From positions 62,001 to 126,000 of the forward strand of contig JAYWLB010000076.1 of NCBI GenBank assembly GCA_035967665.1: a DNA stretch of 64,000 nucleotides, read 5' to 3'. The DNA is from Arctic95D-9 sp035967665 (GTDB lineage Bacteria; Verrucomicrobiota; Verrucomicrobiia; Verrucomicrobiales; DEV007). Under the pieces are notes generated by a model. The model ran no database searches. It saw only the letters and a list, made by a program, of their open reading frames with translations, and had not been told where the DNA came from. Of the stretch, positions 36,097 through 44,065 are shown in pieces (the first letter of the stretch is position 1; every line of letters starts with the position of its first letter). Made by a program: the position numbers and the translations under genes.

Positions 36097-36757
36097 CGTG
36101 TGGATTTAAAATCTTTTCAATTCTCTGCCGCTCGAGCTCGAATGCATCATCATCTAAATCAGCTGGAACGCTCTCACAGGGTTCGAAGTAGACATCTACA
36201 ACGCTGAACGGCTTCGGCAACTGGAACAAATCCCAGCTTTTAAAAACCCACTTCGATCGGTATTCGAGTCGAATCGGAAGAATCAGCGCGTCGGTCATTC
36301 CCGCCAGCTTGACCACTCCCGGCCCCAGCCGGTAGCGGGGACCGCGGGGGCCATCGGGAACAATCGCAATATCAAAGCCATCCTTGAGCCATCCCAGCAG
36401 CCCTAGAAAGGCAGCGGCACCGCGTCGGGACGAAGACCCGCGCACCGCGCTGCACCCAAATTTAGCCACCGTCGCCGCAATAATAGCCCCGTCGTTGCTC
36501 GCACTCGTGAGGATGGCCCCTTTCCGGGAGCTCATGTATTTCTTATAGGCCGTCGGCAGCGCGAAGATGCGGTTGTGCCAGAAAATCCAGATCATCGGCT
36601 TGTCAGGCTCCTTCTCCGTAATTCCGGCACGATCATGCAGGCGCCAGCGAAACGTTAGAGAGAACAGCCTGATCAAAGCCGCGGCAGCCCAGCCAATCCG
36701 TCGCGCCTTTGGCGACAAATTGGTCATTTCCAGTGCCTTTTTGGGGAGCTCCGGCAT
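36083..36757 (-). CDS. Lysophospholipid acyltransferase-like protein (DUF374)
   Basis: A 224-residue protein. ATG at 36757 (MPELPKKALEM) is chosen; a TTG 9 bases upstream abuts the xylB stop. A hydrophobic N-terminal segment is followed by WHNRIF, the SxxxDGxxIA motif, the RGSSSRRGAAA motif and PDGPRGPRYRL, all typical of the DUF374 branch of the LPLAT superfamily. The usual HX4D of LPLAT enzymes is represented here by H-N-R-I-F and S-N-D-G. Members are thought to be acyltransferases of lipid A or phospholipid metabolism. It overlaps folD and almost touches xylB. Confidence 0.8.
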   Translation of the reverse strand: MPELPKKALEMTNLSPKARRIGWAAAALIRLFSLTFRWRLHDRAGITEKEPDKPMIWIFWHNRIFALPTAYKKYMSSRKGAILTSASNDGAIIAATVAKFGCSAVRGSSSRRGAAAFLGLLGWLKDGFDIAIVPDGPRGPRYRLGPGVVKLAGMTDALILPIRLEYRSKWVFKSWDLFQLPKPFSVVDVYFEPCESVPADLDDDAFELERQRIEKILNPHDETD

Positions 36758-36766
36758 CCTGATCAA

Positions 36767-38251
36767 TTAGAGTAAATCAGCAGCCTTGAGCACTTCCGTC
36801 AGTTTGATCTGGCGGTCGAGACTGTCTTTGTAGAGCGGGAGGAGATCAGGGTTCGGCACGCAGCGGGTCGATTCGTCGAGCGAGACAAAGCGCTCGCAAA
36901 GATCAACATAACTTCCCTTTCCATCCGCGTGAGCCGCCTGTATCGCACCGCCCAGTCCGGCCCCCTCAGCGGTGGCGAGACCAACGACGGGAACTCCGAA
37001 AACGTCAGCGGAAATCTGACGCCAGACACTGCTCTTCGATCCGCCCCCCGTGAGTCGAATTTCACCCGGAGTGAGGCCGAGCGCATCGAAGCGCCTCAGG
37101 CCATAACCCAGACCGAGCGTCGCGCCCTCCATCGCTGCCCGTGCGATGTGAGCGGGCGAGCCTGATGAACTGTTAAGCCCGTGAAGGACACCTGTTCCAT
37201 TGGGAAGGTTCGGGGTCCGTTCACCATTGAGGAAAGGAAGAAAACTGACGCCACCGGCTCCGGCGGGCACGCTTTTGACCTGCTTTTCCAATTCGGCGAG
37301 GTCCCAGCCAAACCATCCGCGAACCTGCTCAGTGACGACGGTCACGTTCATGGTGCAGGCGAGAGGGAGCCAGTGATCAGTGCTGTCGCAAAAGGCGGCA
37401 ATTTCCCCGTTGGGATCAATGATAGGCTTTTCAGCGCAGCCGTAGAGCGTCCCGGAAGTACCGAAACTCGCAGTGATGATCCCGTTGGAGATATTCCCGG
37501 TTCCGATCGCCCCCATCATGTTGTCTCCGCCACCGGAACTGACAACAACGTCACTGCCCAGCCCCCACTCGGAAGCAAGATCGCTACGAACAGTGCCGTG
37601 GGCGACGTTGGAGGAACCCAACTCAGGGAGCATTTCATGAACCCGGGTATCGACAAAATCTATCAACTCGCTGTCCCACTGACGCGTCCGCACGTTGAGA
37701 ATTCCCATTCCCGATGCGTCACCGAACTCCATCCGCTTCACACCGGTGAGCCAGAAATTAATGTAGTCGTGAGGCAGGAGAACTGACTTCACTTTTGCAA
37801 ACTGCTCCGGTTCGTTCTGCTTCAGCCAGAGCAACTTGGGAATCGTGTAGCCGGTCAGCATCGCATTGCCGGCTTTCTCGATCAGCCCGGCAGTTCCACC
37901 GAACGCTTCCGCAAACTGGTCGCACTGCGCGGTCGTCGAAGTGTCGCACCAAAGCTTGGCGGGGCGAACCACTTCATCATTTTGATCAAGAACAACGAGT
38001 CCGTGCTGTTGGCCGCTTACACCGATTCCGCGGACATCGCCGCGGCGGTCGCCGAGTTGCTCGAGACAACTGGAAATCGTGTTCTTGACCGCATCAATCC
38101 AGTCGCCCGGATTCTGCTCAAGGTGTCCCGCCGGCAAATTCGGGATCAGGCTGTAGGCCTGTGACGCATCAGCTACGATCTCACCGCTCTCAAAATCCAG
38201 AACCACCGCCTTGGTGCTCTGTGTGCCGCTGTCGATTCCAATGTAGAACAT
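36767..38251 (-). CDS. xylB: Xylulokinase (FGGY family)
   Basis: A 494-residue sugar kinase that phosphorylates D-xylulose with ATP. The N-terminal phosphate-binding IGIDSGTQSTKAV, the substrate motif GVSGQQHGLV, catalytic Asp in FGDASGMG, and the FGGY signature region near ARAAMEGATLGLGYG followed by RLTGGGSKS are all present. No xylA, regulator or transporter is adjacent; instead it is packed with an acyltransferase and folD, an unusual setting. Another FGGY substrate is possible, though the closest match by motifs is XylB. Confidence 0.9.
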   Translation of the reverse strand: MFYIGIDSGTQSTKAVVLDFESGEIVADASQAYSLIPNLPAGHLEQNPGDWIDAVKNTISSCLEQLGDRRGDVRGIGVSGQQHGLVVLDQNDEVVRPAKLWCDTSTTAQCDQFAEAFGGTAGLIEKAGNAMLTGYTIPKLLWLKQNEPEQFAKVKSVLLPHDYINFWLTGVKRMEFGDASGMGILNVRTRQWDSELIDFVDTRVHEMLPELGSSNVAHGTVRSDLASEWGLGSDVVVSSGGGDNMMGAIGTGNISNGIITASFGTSGTLYGCAEKPIIDPNGEIAAFCDSTDHWLPLACTMNVTVVTEQVRGWFGWDLAELEKQVKSVPAGAGGVSFLPFLNGERTPNLPNGTGVLHGLNSSSGSPAHIARAAMEGATLGLGYGLRRFDALGLTPGEIRLTGGGSKSSVWRQISADVFGVPVVGLATAEGAGLGGAIQAAHADGKGSYVDLCERFVSLDESTRCVPNPDLLPLYKDSLDRQIKLTEVLKAADLL

Positions 38252-38295
38252 AGCTTATCGCTAGCGGTATTTAGGACCGCTAGCAAGCTCAGATC

Positions 38296-39114
38296 CTATT
38301 TCTCAGCAGATGCCGCGAGTTTCTTTAACTCCTCCTCAGTCAGTGCACGCGAGTATATTGCGAGTTCGTCGATTTCGCCGTTGAGATAGTTTCCAATCTC
38401 ACCTCCGCGATCGACCGCACCCACCGTAAACTCAGCGTCGCCGTTGAACATCGGCCCCTTCAGCGGATAGGGATTGTAGCCTTCCTCCTCGACGAATGTT
38501 CCGTTCACATAAACCCGGCTGGCCTTTCCATCGAAGGTCATTGCAACCATGGTCCACTGATCCACCGGGACTTTCGTTCCGCTGGAACTGTAGGTAATAC
38601 AAAAATCATTTCCCTCGGTGGGACCTCCGACATCAGAGACATGCCCGTGGATTTCATCCTTCGTCGCGGAGCGCGTCATCGTGCGGGAATCGGAACGGGT
38701 CGTAGCATTGAGAAAGAGGCAGTACTGACGCTTTTTCTGCGTTTCATTCCAAATCCCCGCGACCGCCTGCCAATGCGAGGCAGCACGCCGGCGAACCCAG
38801 GCGACTACCGACAATTGCGCGTCAGGTCCGTGGAAGTCGATCGCTTCAAAATTCCCATCCGTGATTCGAAAATATTGTCCCGCATCGATTCTCACGGCGT
38901 GCGAGCCTTCTTCGCGCCCTTCGACGCGCTTAATGGGACCGTTAACTTCTTCGAGAGCGTAATTCTCCTTTCCTCCGGAAACGCGCTTCTCTCCTGCTTC
39001 TTCGTTAAAATTCCAAAGACAAACGAGGTCGGAAATCTCAGCAATCTCCTCATCCCCCCAAAGCGCCCCGCAGGACATCGCTGCGCTGACTAGCAGCATT
39101 CCAAATAATTTCAT
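38296..39114 (-). CDS. Exported LamG/concanavalin-like lectin domain protein
   Basis: A 272-residue protein with a signal peptide (residues 1-20). The mature part is one LamG-type jelly roll: LVCLWNFNE at the start, AVRIDAGQYF, LSVVAWVRR, DQWTMVAMTFDG, SRVYVNG and EIDELAIYSRALTEEEL at the end. Such domains bind glycans or polymers and are abundant in Verrucomicrobia and Planctomycetes. No catalytic domain is attached. The ATG overlaps the stop of the membrane-protein gene by four bases, so the product is made together with it and the BNR protein. Confidence 0.82.
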   Translation of the reverse strand: MKLFGMLLVSAAMSCGALWGDEEIAEISDLVCLWNFNEEAGEKRVSGGKENYALEEVNGPIKRVEGREEGSHAVRIDAGQYFRITDGNFEAIDFHGPDAQLSVVAWVRRRAASHWQAVAGIWNETQKKRQYCLFLNATTRSDSRTMTRSATKDEIHGHVSDVGGPTEGNDFCITYSSSGTKVPVDQWTMVAMTFDGKASRVYVNGTFVEEEGYNPYPLKGPMFNGDAEFTVGAVDRGGEIGNYLNGEIDELAIYSRALTEEELKKLAASAEK

Positions 39115-39728
39115 GATTCTGTTTTCAATTCCAATTCAGACTTACGATCAGGTCGCGACCGGGCAATTACCCGGCGGAGCAGAATCCCCGAGGCGACGAC
39201 AAAGGAGGGATAGTCGAAAAGGCAATCCCAGAAATTGAGCGATTCGAGAAGGCAAAACCCGTATCCCATCAGCGCCATCACCAACCAGAGAGCAACGACA
39301 AAACGCCCCCGGAGAATAAAGACCAAAGCGGCGCCGGCGAAGGAGTATATGAGAAATACCGAGTCGAATCCCAAACGGTAGAAATCAAGCCATGGCGCCC
39401 CCAGCGAAGCGGGGTAAACCAGCAAGCCTCCGACGACAGCGACGAGCGCGACAACGCCCCCCTGCCCCGGTGAAACAAGATTCACCCCGTATACACTGCG
39501 AGAGAGCAGGTGAATCAAAAAGACCCACGAGAGAGCACTGAGATCGCCAAGAACACTGCGGGTATAAAACTGCGGGGAATACTCCATCGGCAGCACCGAA
39601 AGAACCGCCCCAACCGCAAAGCCAATCACGGCTCCCCGATAGGAACGGAGCAGCAATTGCCCTAACCAGGCCAAAATGCTGACCAGAAGAAGAATATGCC
39701 CGGCTTCGGAAACGACTTGTGAAATCAT
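39111..39728 (-). CDS. Polytopic membrane protein coupled to the BNR and LamG genes
   Basis: A 205-residue protein with about six hydrophobic helices (near 10-27, 32-48, 65-75, 90-108, 120-140, 150-190) and short loops, ending in a basic and acidic tail. I do not recognise a family. It overlaps the BNR gene upstream by four bases (ATGA) and the LamG gene downstream by four bases, so the three are translated as a unit. A role in housing or exporting a partner is possible but not shown. Confidence 0.65.
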   Translation of the reverse strand: MISQVVSEAGHILLLVSILAWLGQLLLRSYRGAVIGFAVGAVLSVLPMEYSPQFYTRSVLGDLSALSWVFLIHLLSRSVYGVNLVSPGQGGVVALVAVVGGLLVYPASLGAPWLDFYRLGFDSVFLIYSFAGAALVFILRGRFVVALWLVMALMGYGFCLLESLNFWDCLFDYPSFVVASGILLRRVIARSRPDRKSELELKTES

Positions 39729-40912
39729 AACTCACCTCCCTCCAAATCCTGCTGAGAAACCTGGAGATGGCGAATCTGAGTTCGATTCCAGGTATAGAAA
39801 AGATGAATCAGCCCATCACTCGTCTTCATGAGCCAGGGATAGGAATACTCGATGTGTTCGATCTCCTTTTCATCTTCCTCACGAACCTCAGTGTCCACCG
39901 TGTAAACCGGCCTCCAGGGCCCGCTTATCTCCGGAGCTCGAAAAAGCGTGAGATTGCCGCGCCCCCCTTCATCGGGATTGGCCGCGAGAAGAATGGAACC
40001 ATCATCCATCCGCACCGCGCTGATCCCGGCGTTCGGATTCGGCAGACCAATCGCCCGTGCCTCGTTCCAGGTTTCGCCGTCATCGAGCGAATGAGCGACG
40101 TGAACCTCCGGCACCGCATCGACACCCCGCCTCAGGAACAACTCCACCTCGCCTCCCTCAGGAACCAGCGCCCACGGCTGGAACAAATCCTCATCAACCG
40201 ATACCGAAACCCGATCCACGACCCGGCCATCAGCACGCACCCGTAGCATCTGGGGGAATTTCTCCATCATCTCATGATATGCCGGAAAAACGAGATCACC
40301 GCCTTCGAGCTGATAGGGAGCAGCCCGGATAAGGGTTCCCAAATTTAAAAGCGGATTACCAACGAGTCTCTGAGTTGGCCCCACCCGATTCCAGTCACGA
40401 TCCAGAACAACACGATTCAAAGCACTGCCACTCCAACCGCCCACCGAAACGCTGACCACATAAATGTGTACTTCGTCGCCCACCGCGACTGCGACGGGAT
40501 TGCCGAGCTTTCGAATATACCGCCCCGTCCCCTGCGCGATCGCCTCACGGCTCACCGCGATTTTGGGAGCGCTCCACGTTTTGCCATCATAGATCGAACC
40601 CCAGATACTGACGTCTTTAGCGCCCTCTCTTGCCCCCCCGAACCAGAAAGCCTGAAGCATTCCGTTCCCCATTTCGATCGCCGTCGCGGCATGAACCGAA
40701 GGAACCGGTGAGGGAACCGAAACTTTATGAGTGAGGGGCTGCCCGGAACCCATCGCCCTCCCTACCGCCGCGGGCGAATCGGGAATCACCGTCGCGACTC
40801 CCCTCTGCCGCAGTTGGACGGACGCGCCACCTGCCGCCACGACCAGAAGAACCAGACAGAGCATCACCTTGAGGCGCGATGGTTGAATTTCCGGGGGGAG
40901 CATATGGGTCAA
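39725..40912 (-). CDS. BNR/sialidase-like beta-propeller protein, membrane-anchored
   Basis: A 395-residue protein starting at the ATG at 40912. One hydrophobic segment near residues 14-32 anchors or exports it. The rest is a six-bladed propeller of the exo-sialidase type (BNR, SDDGETW-like box: HSLDDGETW), with FWFGGAREG, FPAYHEMM and EYSYPWLMKTSDG motifs. The usual catalytic Tyr/Glu/Arg set of sialidases is not convincingly complete, so glycan binding or a different hydrolase activity cannot be excluded. The stop overlaps the membrane-protein gene. Confidence 0.75.
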   Translation of the reverse strand: MTHMLPPEIQPSRLKVMLCLVLLVVAAGGASVQLRQRGVATVIPDSPAAVGRAMGSGQPLTHKVSVPSPVPSVHAATAIEMGNGMLQAFWFGGAREGAKDVSIWGSIYDGKTWSAPKIAVSREAIAQGTGRYIRKLGNPVAVAVGDEVHIYVVSVSVGGWSGSALNRVVLDRDWNRVGPTQRLVGNPLLNLGTLIRAAPYQLEGGDLVFPAYHEMMEKFPQMLRVRADGRVVDRVSVSVDEDLFQPWALVPEGGEVELFLRRGVDAVPEVHVAHSLDDGETWNEARAIGLPNPNAGISAVRMDDGSILLAANPDEGGRGNLTLFRAPEISGPWRPVYTVDTEVREEDEKEIEHIEYSYPWLMKTSDGLIHLFYTWNRTQIRHLQVSQQDLEGGEL

Positions 40913-41020
40913 TACTGGACAAAAAGGGGTCAGAAAACCAGTGGACCATGAAACGTTGTTCCCCCTCCCGGGTCAAGTCACAAGAGCCCTCCGCCCAAGC
41001 TTGTTTAATGACCAATAAGA

Positions 41021-41049
41021 TTGACAATTATGATAAATATGTTTATCTG
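41021..41049 (+). promoter_or_regulatory. Candidate promoter of the lipoprotein gene
   Basis: TTGACA (41021-41026), a 17-base spacer and TATCTG (41044-41049) lie in an A+T-rich stretch 44 bases before the ATG. The -35 is a perfect match and the -10 is weak. Confidence 0.4.
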
Positions 41050-41092
41050 AAGTTAATTATTAAGACCTCTTAATTTTCTAACGACATTTTTT

Positions 41093-42082
41093 ATGAAATC
41101 CGCTCTTCTTCTCACGCTGGCGCTGGCGGTGAGCCTCGGTGCCAGCTCCTGCGCCAACGCAACAAAGAAGAAAACGGACGCGGACTCCAGCATTCTCGGC
41201 AAACTGAGCGAGGGGAATGAACTGAGCGATGAAACGATCGCCGAGCTCAAAGACATCGCCGACGACCCCAATTCAAACCTCCCGGTCGACGATTCAGATT
41301 CCCCCGACCTCGAATTCACCTCGCTGGAAGGATTCATCGATGGCGCTTCAGAAACGAAGCCGGAACCTGTCACCTTTGATCCCGTCAAAAAATGGGCGAC
41401 CAACGGTATGAATCCCGCCTCGGTCAATCCCGGTGATATTTTCAGCGAAAGCATGGGTCCCGTTCTCAACAAAGCGCTCAGCTTGTCGGACGAAATCCCA
41501 TCGACGGAGAGAAGCTCAATCCTCTCTCAAATTGCCACTCACAAATCAAGACGTTTTCCTATCACCTTCTCACAACAGGAAATCGACACGCTGCGTTCTC
41601 AGGCCCCTCCTGAAGTGGAGCTGCCAACCCGCAGCGTAGCGCTCGATGTGAAAACACACATCAGAGAAGTCGAATCTGATCGCTACGAACTGTTTCTTGA
41701 AAAGCTGGCCACAGGCGACACAGGAGGCGCAATCTCATCCACGGAACAGCGAAAGAAACTCCAGGACCAGCTCGCCGATGTTAAAAAGCGTCTCAAAAAG
41801 GGAGAAGAGCTCTTTATCGTAACGGCTGTGACGGAGTCCGAGAAGATCGATGCTCACTACCCCGGAGCGCCGGTTGGATCACGTGATGCGGCTCCGATTC
41901 GAAATGCAATTCAGAGCCTCTATCCTCATCTAACTGAACTGAACGCAGAACGGGAAAAAGACCGCGTCGTCATCACGAGTTCGCCCCGTCTGCTGTGGGA
42001 GTTTGAGTCAAAGGCTCTTCAACTTGAGAACGAGAATGTCGTGATCAAAGAGGAAACCGAGAACGAGGTGGCGCAGCGCTGA
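41093..42082 (+). CDS. Lipoprotein of unknown function
   Basis: A 329-residue protein with a lipoprotein signal: hydrophobic N-terminus and lipobox ending at Cys20 (LGASSC). The early part of the mature protein is acidic and disordered (about 25-80); the rest is alpha/beta with conserved-looking charged helices (QQEIDTLRS, EVESDRYELFLEKL). No family recognised. It is monocistronic and faces msrA across a 35-base gap. Confidence 0.65.
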   Translation: MKSALLLTLALAVSLGASSCANATKKKTDADSSILGKLSEGNELSDETIAELKDIADDPNSNLPVDDSDSPDLEFTSLEGFIDGASETKPEPVTFDPVKKWATNGMNPASVNPGDIFSESMGPVLNKALSLSDEIPSTERSSILSQIATHKSRRFPITFSQQEIDTLRSQAPPEVELPTRSVALDVKTHIREVESDRYELFLEKLATGDTGGAISSTEQRKKLQDQLADVKKRLKKGEELFIVTAVTESEKIDAHYPGAPVGSRDAAPIRNAIQSLYPHLTELNAEREKDRVVITSSPRLLWEFESKALQLENENVVIKEETENEVAQR

Positions 42083-42117
42083 TCGCCGCCCCGCCCGGTT
42101 CCTGAAGGGACAAAACG

Positions 42118-42939
42118 CTACTCCATTCCCAGCTTCTTCAGCTTGGGGGAGATAACCACCCGGCAATAGGGATTGGTATCTTTATTGAGCTCGTAGTAAT
42201 CCTGGTGGCCGTCCTCTGCGATCCAGAAAGTGTCGGCCTTTGATATCTCGGTGACGGCGGGATCAGGATACTTTCCGCTCTCATCCAGTTTCGCCATCGA
42301 TTTCTCTGCCGCATCCTTCTGAGCGGCGGAATGATAATAAATCACGGAACGATACTGAGGGCCGCGATCGGCGCCCTGCTGGTTAAGCGTGGTCGGGTCG
42401 TGCGCCTGCCAGAAGACATCGAGAATTTCATCAAATGTAATCACAGCGGGATCAAAGGTGATTTGAATCACCTCCGCGTGCCCGGTTGTCTTCGTGCAGA
42501 CCTGCTCATAGGTGGGATTCTCAACGTGCCCTCCCATGTAACCGGAAACCACGTCGGAAACGCCTTCGAGTCGCTCCATGACCGCTTCGGTACACCAGAA
42601 GCACCCGCCTCCAAGAGTCGCCAGCTCTTTACCTGATTCTACTGTTTTGCCTTTCTTCATAGGAACTTGTTCGGGAACTGCCGCTTCGCTTTCAGCTGCA
42701 GACTCAGGAGACGCCGGGGCTGTCGAAACTTCCGGAGATGCTTTCACTTCCGGAGCTGGCTCCGCCGGCTCAACCTTCGGCGGTTCGTCCTTCGCCGGTG
42801 CGGCCGGTGCGCTTGTTTCCACTTCAGGCGCCGGTGCATCCCCTTCCGCTTTCTTCTCATTGCAACCGGTAAACAGAACCGCAAATCCGAAGGTAATCGC
42901 GAGGATAAAAGAAAACTGAGTCATGCCTTTTTGCTTCAT
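42118..42939 (-). CDS. msrA: Lipoprotein-anchored peptide methionine sulfoxide reductase A
   Basis: A 273-residue precursor. Start chosen at the ATG at 42939, which places the lipobox FTGC with Cys26 properly. A Pro/Ala/Glu-rich linker (about 30-95) leads to an intact MsrA domain: GGGCFWCTEA with catalytic Cys113 and the neighbouring Cys116, GYMGG, HAEVIQITFDP, and the C-terminal GHQDYYELN. MsrA repairs methionine-S-sulfoxide in oxidised proteins; the lipid anchor puts this copy in the envelope. There is no fused MsrB domain here. The C-terminal resolving Cys is in NPYCRVV. Confidence 0.93.
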   Translation of the reverse strand: MKQKGMTQFSFILAITFGFAVLFTGCNEKKAEGDAPAPEVETSAPAAPAKDEPPKVEPAEPAPEVKASPEVSTAPASPESAAESEAAVPEQVPMKKGKTVESGKELATLGGGCFWCTEAVMERLEGVSDVVSGYMGGHVENPTYEQVCTKTTGHAEVIQITFDPAVITFDEILDVFWQAHDPTTLNQQGADRGPQYRSVIYYHSAAQKDAAEKSMAKLDESGKYPDPAVTEISKADTFWIAEDGHQDYYELNKDTNPYCRVVISPKLKKLGME

Positions 42940-43102
42940 CTCAGCACGATGCCCTTTTCTCCGCAAAAGCGCAATCGCTTTGCCTCCTCTCAAGAGACCG
43001 CATCACGTGACGCCTTGAATTCCCCCAATACAAAACAGTTAAAATGAACAGTGTTCAAAAACGGCGAAATCAACAAAAAAAACCGAAAAAATTCCAAATT
43101 CG

Positions 43103-43130
43103 TTGACTTGTGCCATTAAAACCCTATAAA
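43103..43130 (+). promoter_or_regulatory. Candidate promoter of the small ribbon-helix-helix gene
   Basis: TTGACT (43103-43108), a 16-base spacer and TATAAA (43125-43130) sit 32 bases before the start codon in A+T-rich DNA. A good sigma-70-like match. Confidence 0.55.
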
Positions 43131-43162
43131 AATGCCATTGTTATTTTATTTTGCGTGAATAA

Positions 43163-43369
43163 ATGGCGAGACCTAAAAATACGACCGAGACGGTTCAGAT
43201 CACTCTTTCCGCCACTCCCCAGGTGAAAGAGCTGCTCGAAGAACTGTCGAGATCGGGTTTCTACGGTAAAAACGCTGCCGATACGGCACTCGTTCTACTG
43301 AAAGAAAAAATCAGGGATCTCCAGAGAGACGGACAGGCACCCGCACCTCAGTTTAACCAGGCAAAATAG
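43163..43369 (+). CDS. Small ribbon-helix-helix-like protein
   Basis: A 68-residue protein. A beta strand (TVQITLSATP) followed by two helices (VKELLEELSRSG and NAADTALVLLKEKIRDL) gives the plan of a MetJ/Arc-type DNA-binding fold. It has its own promoter-like sequence. A 73-codon gene follows 35 bases downstream. It could be a repressor, but no toxin partner is recognisable. Confidence 0.55.
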   Translation: MARPKNTTETVQITLSATPQVKELLEELSRSGFYGKNAADTALVLLKEKIRDLQRDGQAPAPQFNQAK

Positions 43370-43404
43370 AGTAAATAATTGAACCGACCACACCCTCTCA
43401 ACAC

Positions 43405-43626
43405 ATGTATCTTCAGGACTCCAACGACAGCGACACTCTCGCAATATTTGAATCAGCCGCAGGCTCACCCGCTCAGGCGATGCTGGACAACCCGGAACTA
43501 AAGGAAGCGTTTGAAGAAAGCCTCCGCAGTCTCGCTGAAGATATCATCGAATTTCACCCCGGCCTCGCTCACATCCTTCTCGGAATGGGCGAAGTCCCCT
43601 GTCCTGTTGTTCACGGGCAGAACTGA
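43405..43626 (+). CDS. Small acidic protein, unknown
   Basis: A 73-residue acidic, helical protein (PELKEAFEESLRSLAEDIIEF). No family recognised. It shares strand and probably transcript with the ribbon-helix-helix gene. A perfect eight-pair hairpin begins seven bases after the stop. Confidence 0.5.
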   Translation: MYLQDSNDSDTLAIFESAAGSPAQAMLDNPELKEAFEESLRSLAEDIIEFHPGLAHILLGMGEVPCPVVHGQN

Positions 43627-43632
43627 GATATC

Positions 43633-43652
43633 CGGGGGAGGAAGCTCCCCCG
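43633..43652. terminator. Strong hairpin between the small gene pair and tRNA-Val
   Basis: CGGGGGAG, loop GAAG, CTCCCCCG: eight perfect pairs. There is no T-run directly after it on either strand, so it may be a processing or factor-dependent end rather than a classical terminator. Confidence 0.45.
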
Positions 43653-43660
43653 ATGAAAAA

Positions 43661-43735
43661 TGGTGCGCGATGCTGGATTTGAACCAGCGACTCCCTGCGT
43701 GTGAAGCAGGTGCTCTACCCCTGAGCTAATCGCGC
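43661..43735 (-). tRNA. tRNA-Val (anticodon CAC)
   Basis: A 75-base cloverleaf on the minus strand with encoded CCA. Acceptor GCGCGAT pairs fully with ATCGCGC; D arm GCTCAGGGGTAGAGC; anticodon arm CCTGC-TTCACAC-GCAGG gives CAC, which reads GUG (valine); T arm CTGG-TTCAAAT-CCAG. Confidence 0.95.
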
Positions 43736-43739
43736 CCTT

Positions 43740-44065
43740 CGACAAGACGGTGCACTGTAGTTGTATAGTTGAATTCCCGGCTGCGTGGATTGCCTAACCG
43801 GGTTCGCCATCTATGTCGCGCCATTATCTGGCAAAATGCCCCCCTTGCAATCGCAAGTTGATGACTAATTAACGGAATAACCGGAAGAATTGGGCTCAAA
43901 ACACTCTACCCCGCTTGGCCGCGGCAGCCGATTCAACCGCCATAGCGCTTCGCTAAACAGTTGTTCTATACCCATAAAACTGTCAAGAAACACTGATTTT
44001 ACCATAATTATAGAATTTATGGTTTTTGTTTGATTTTAGGTTTGGGTTAATCCATAGTTTAAGGG
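43740..44065. other. 326-base noncoding region before the histidine kinase
   Basis: No gene seen. The right part is A+T-rich and holds an inverted repeat ACCATAA...TTATGGT (44001-44023) followed by TTTTTGTTTG. This could be an operator or a weak terminator ahead of the kinase gene. Confidence 0.45.
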
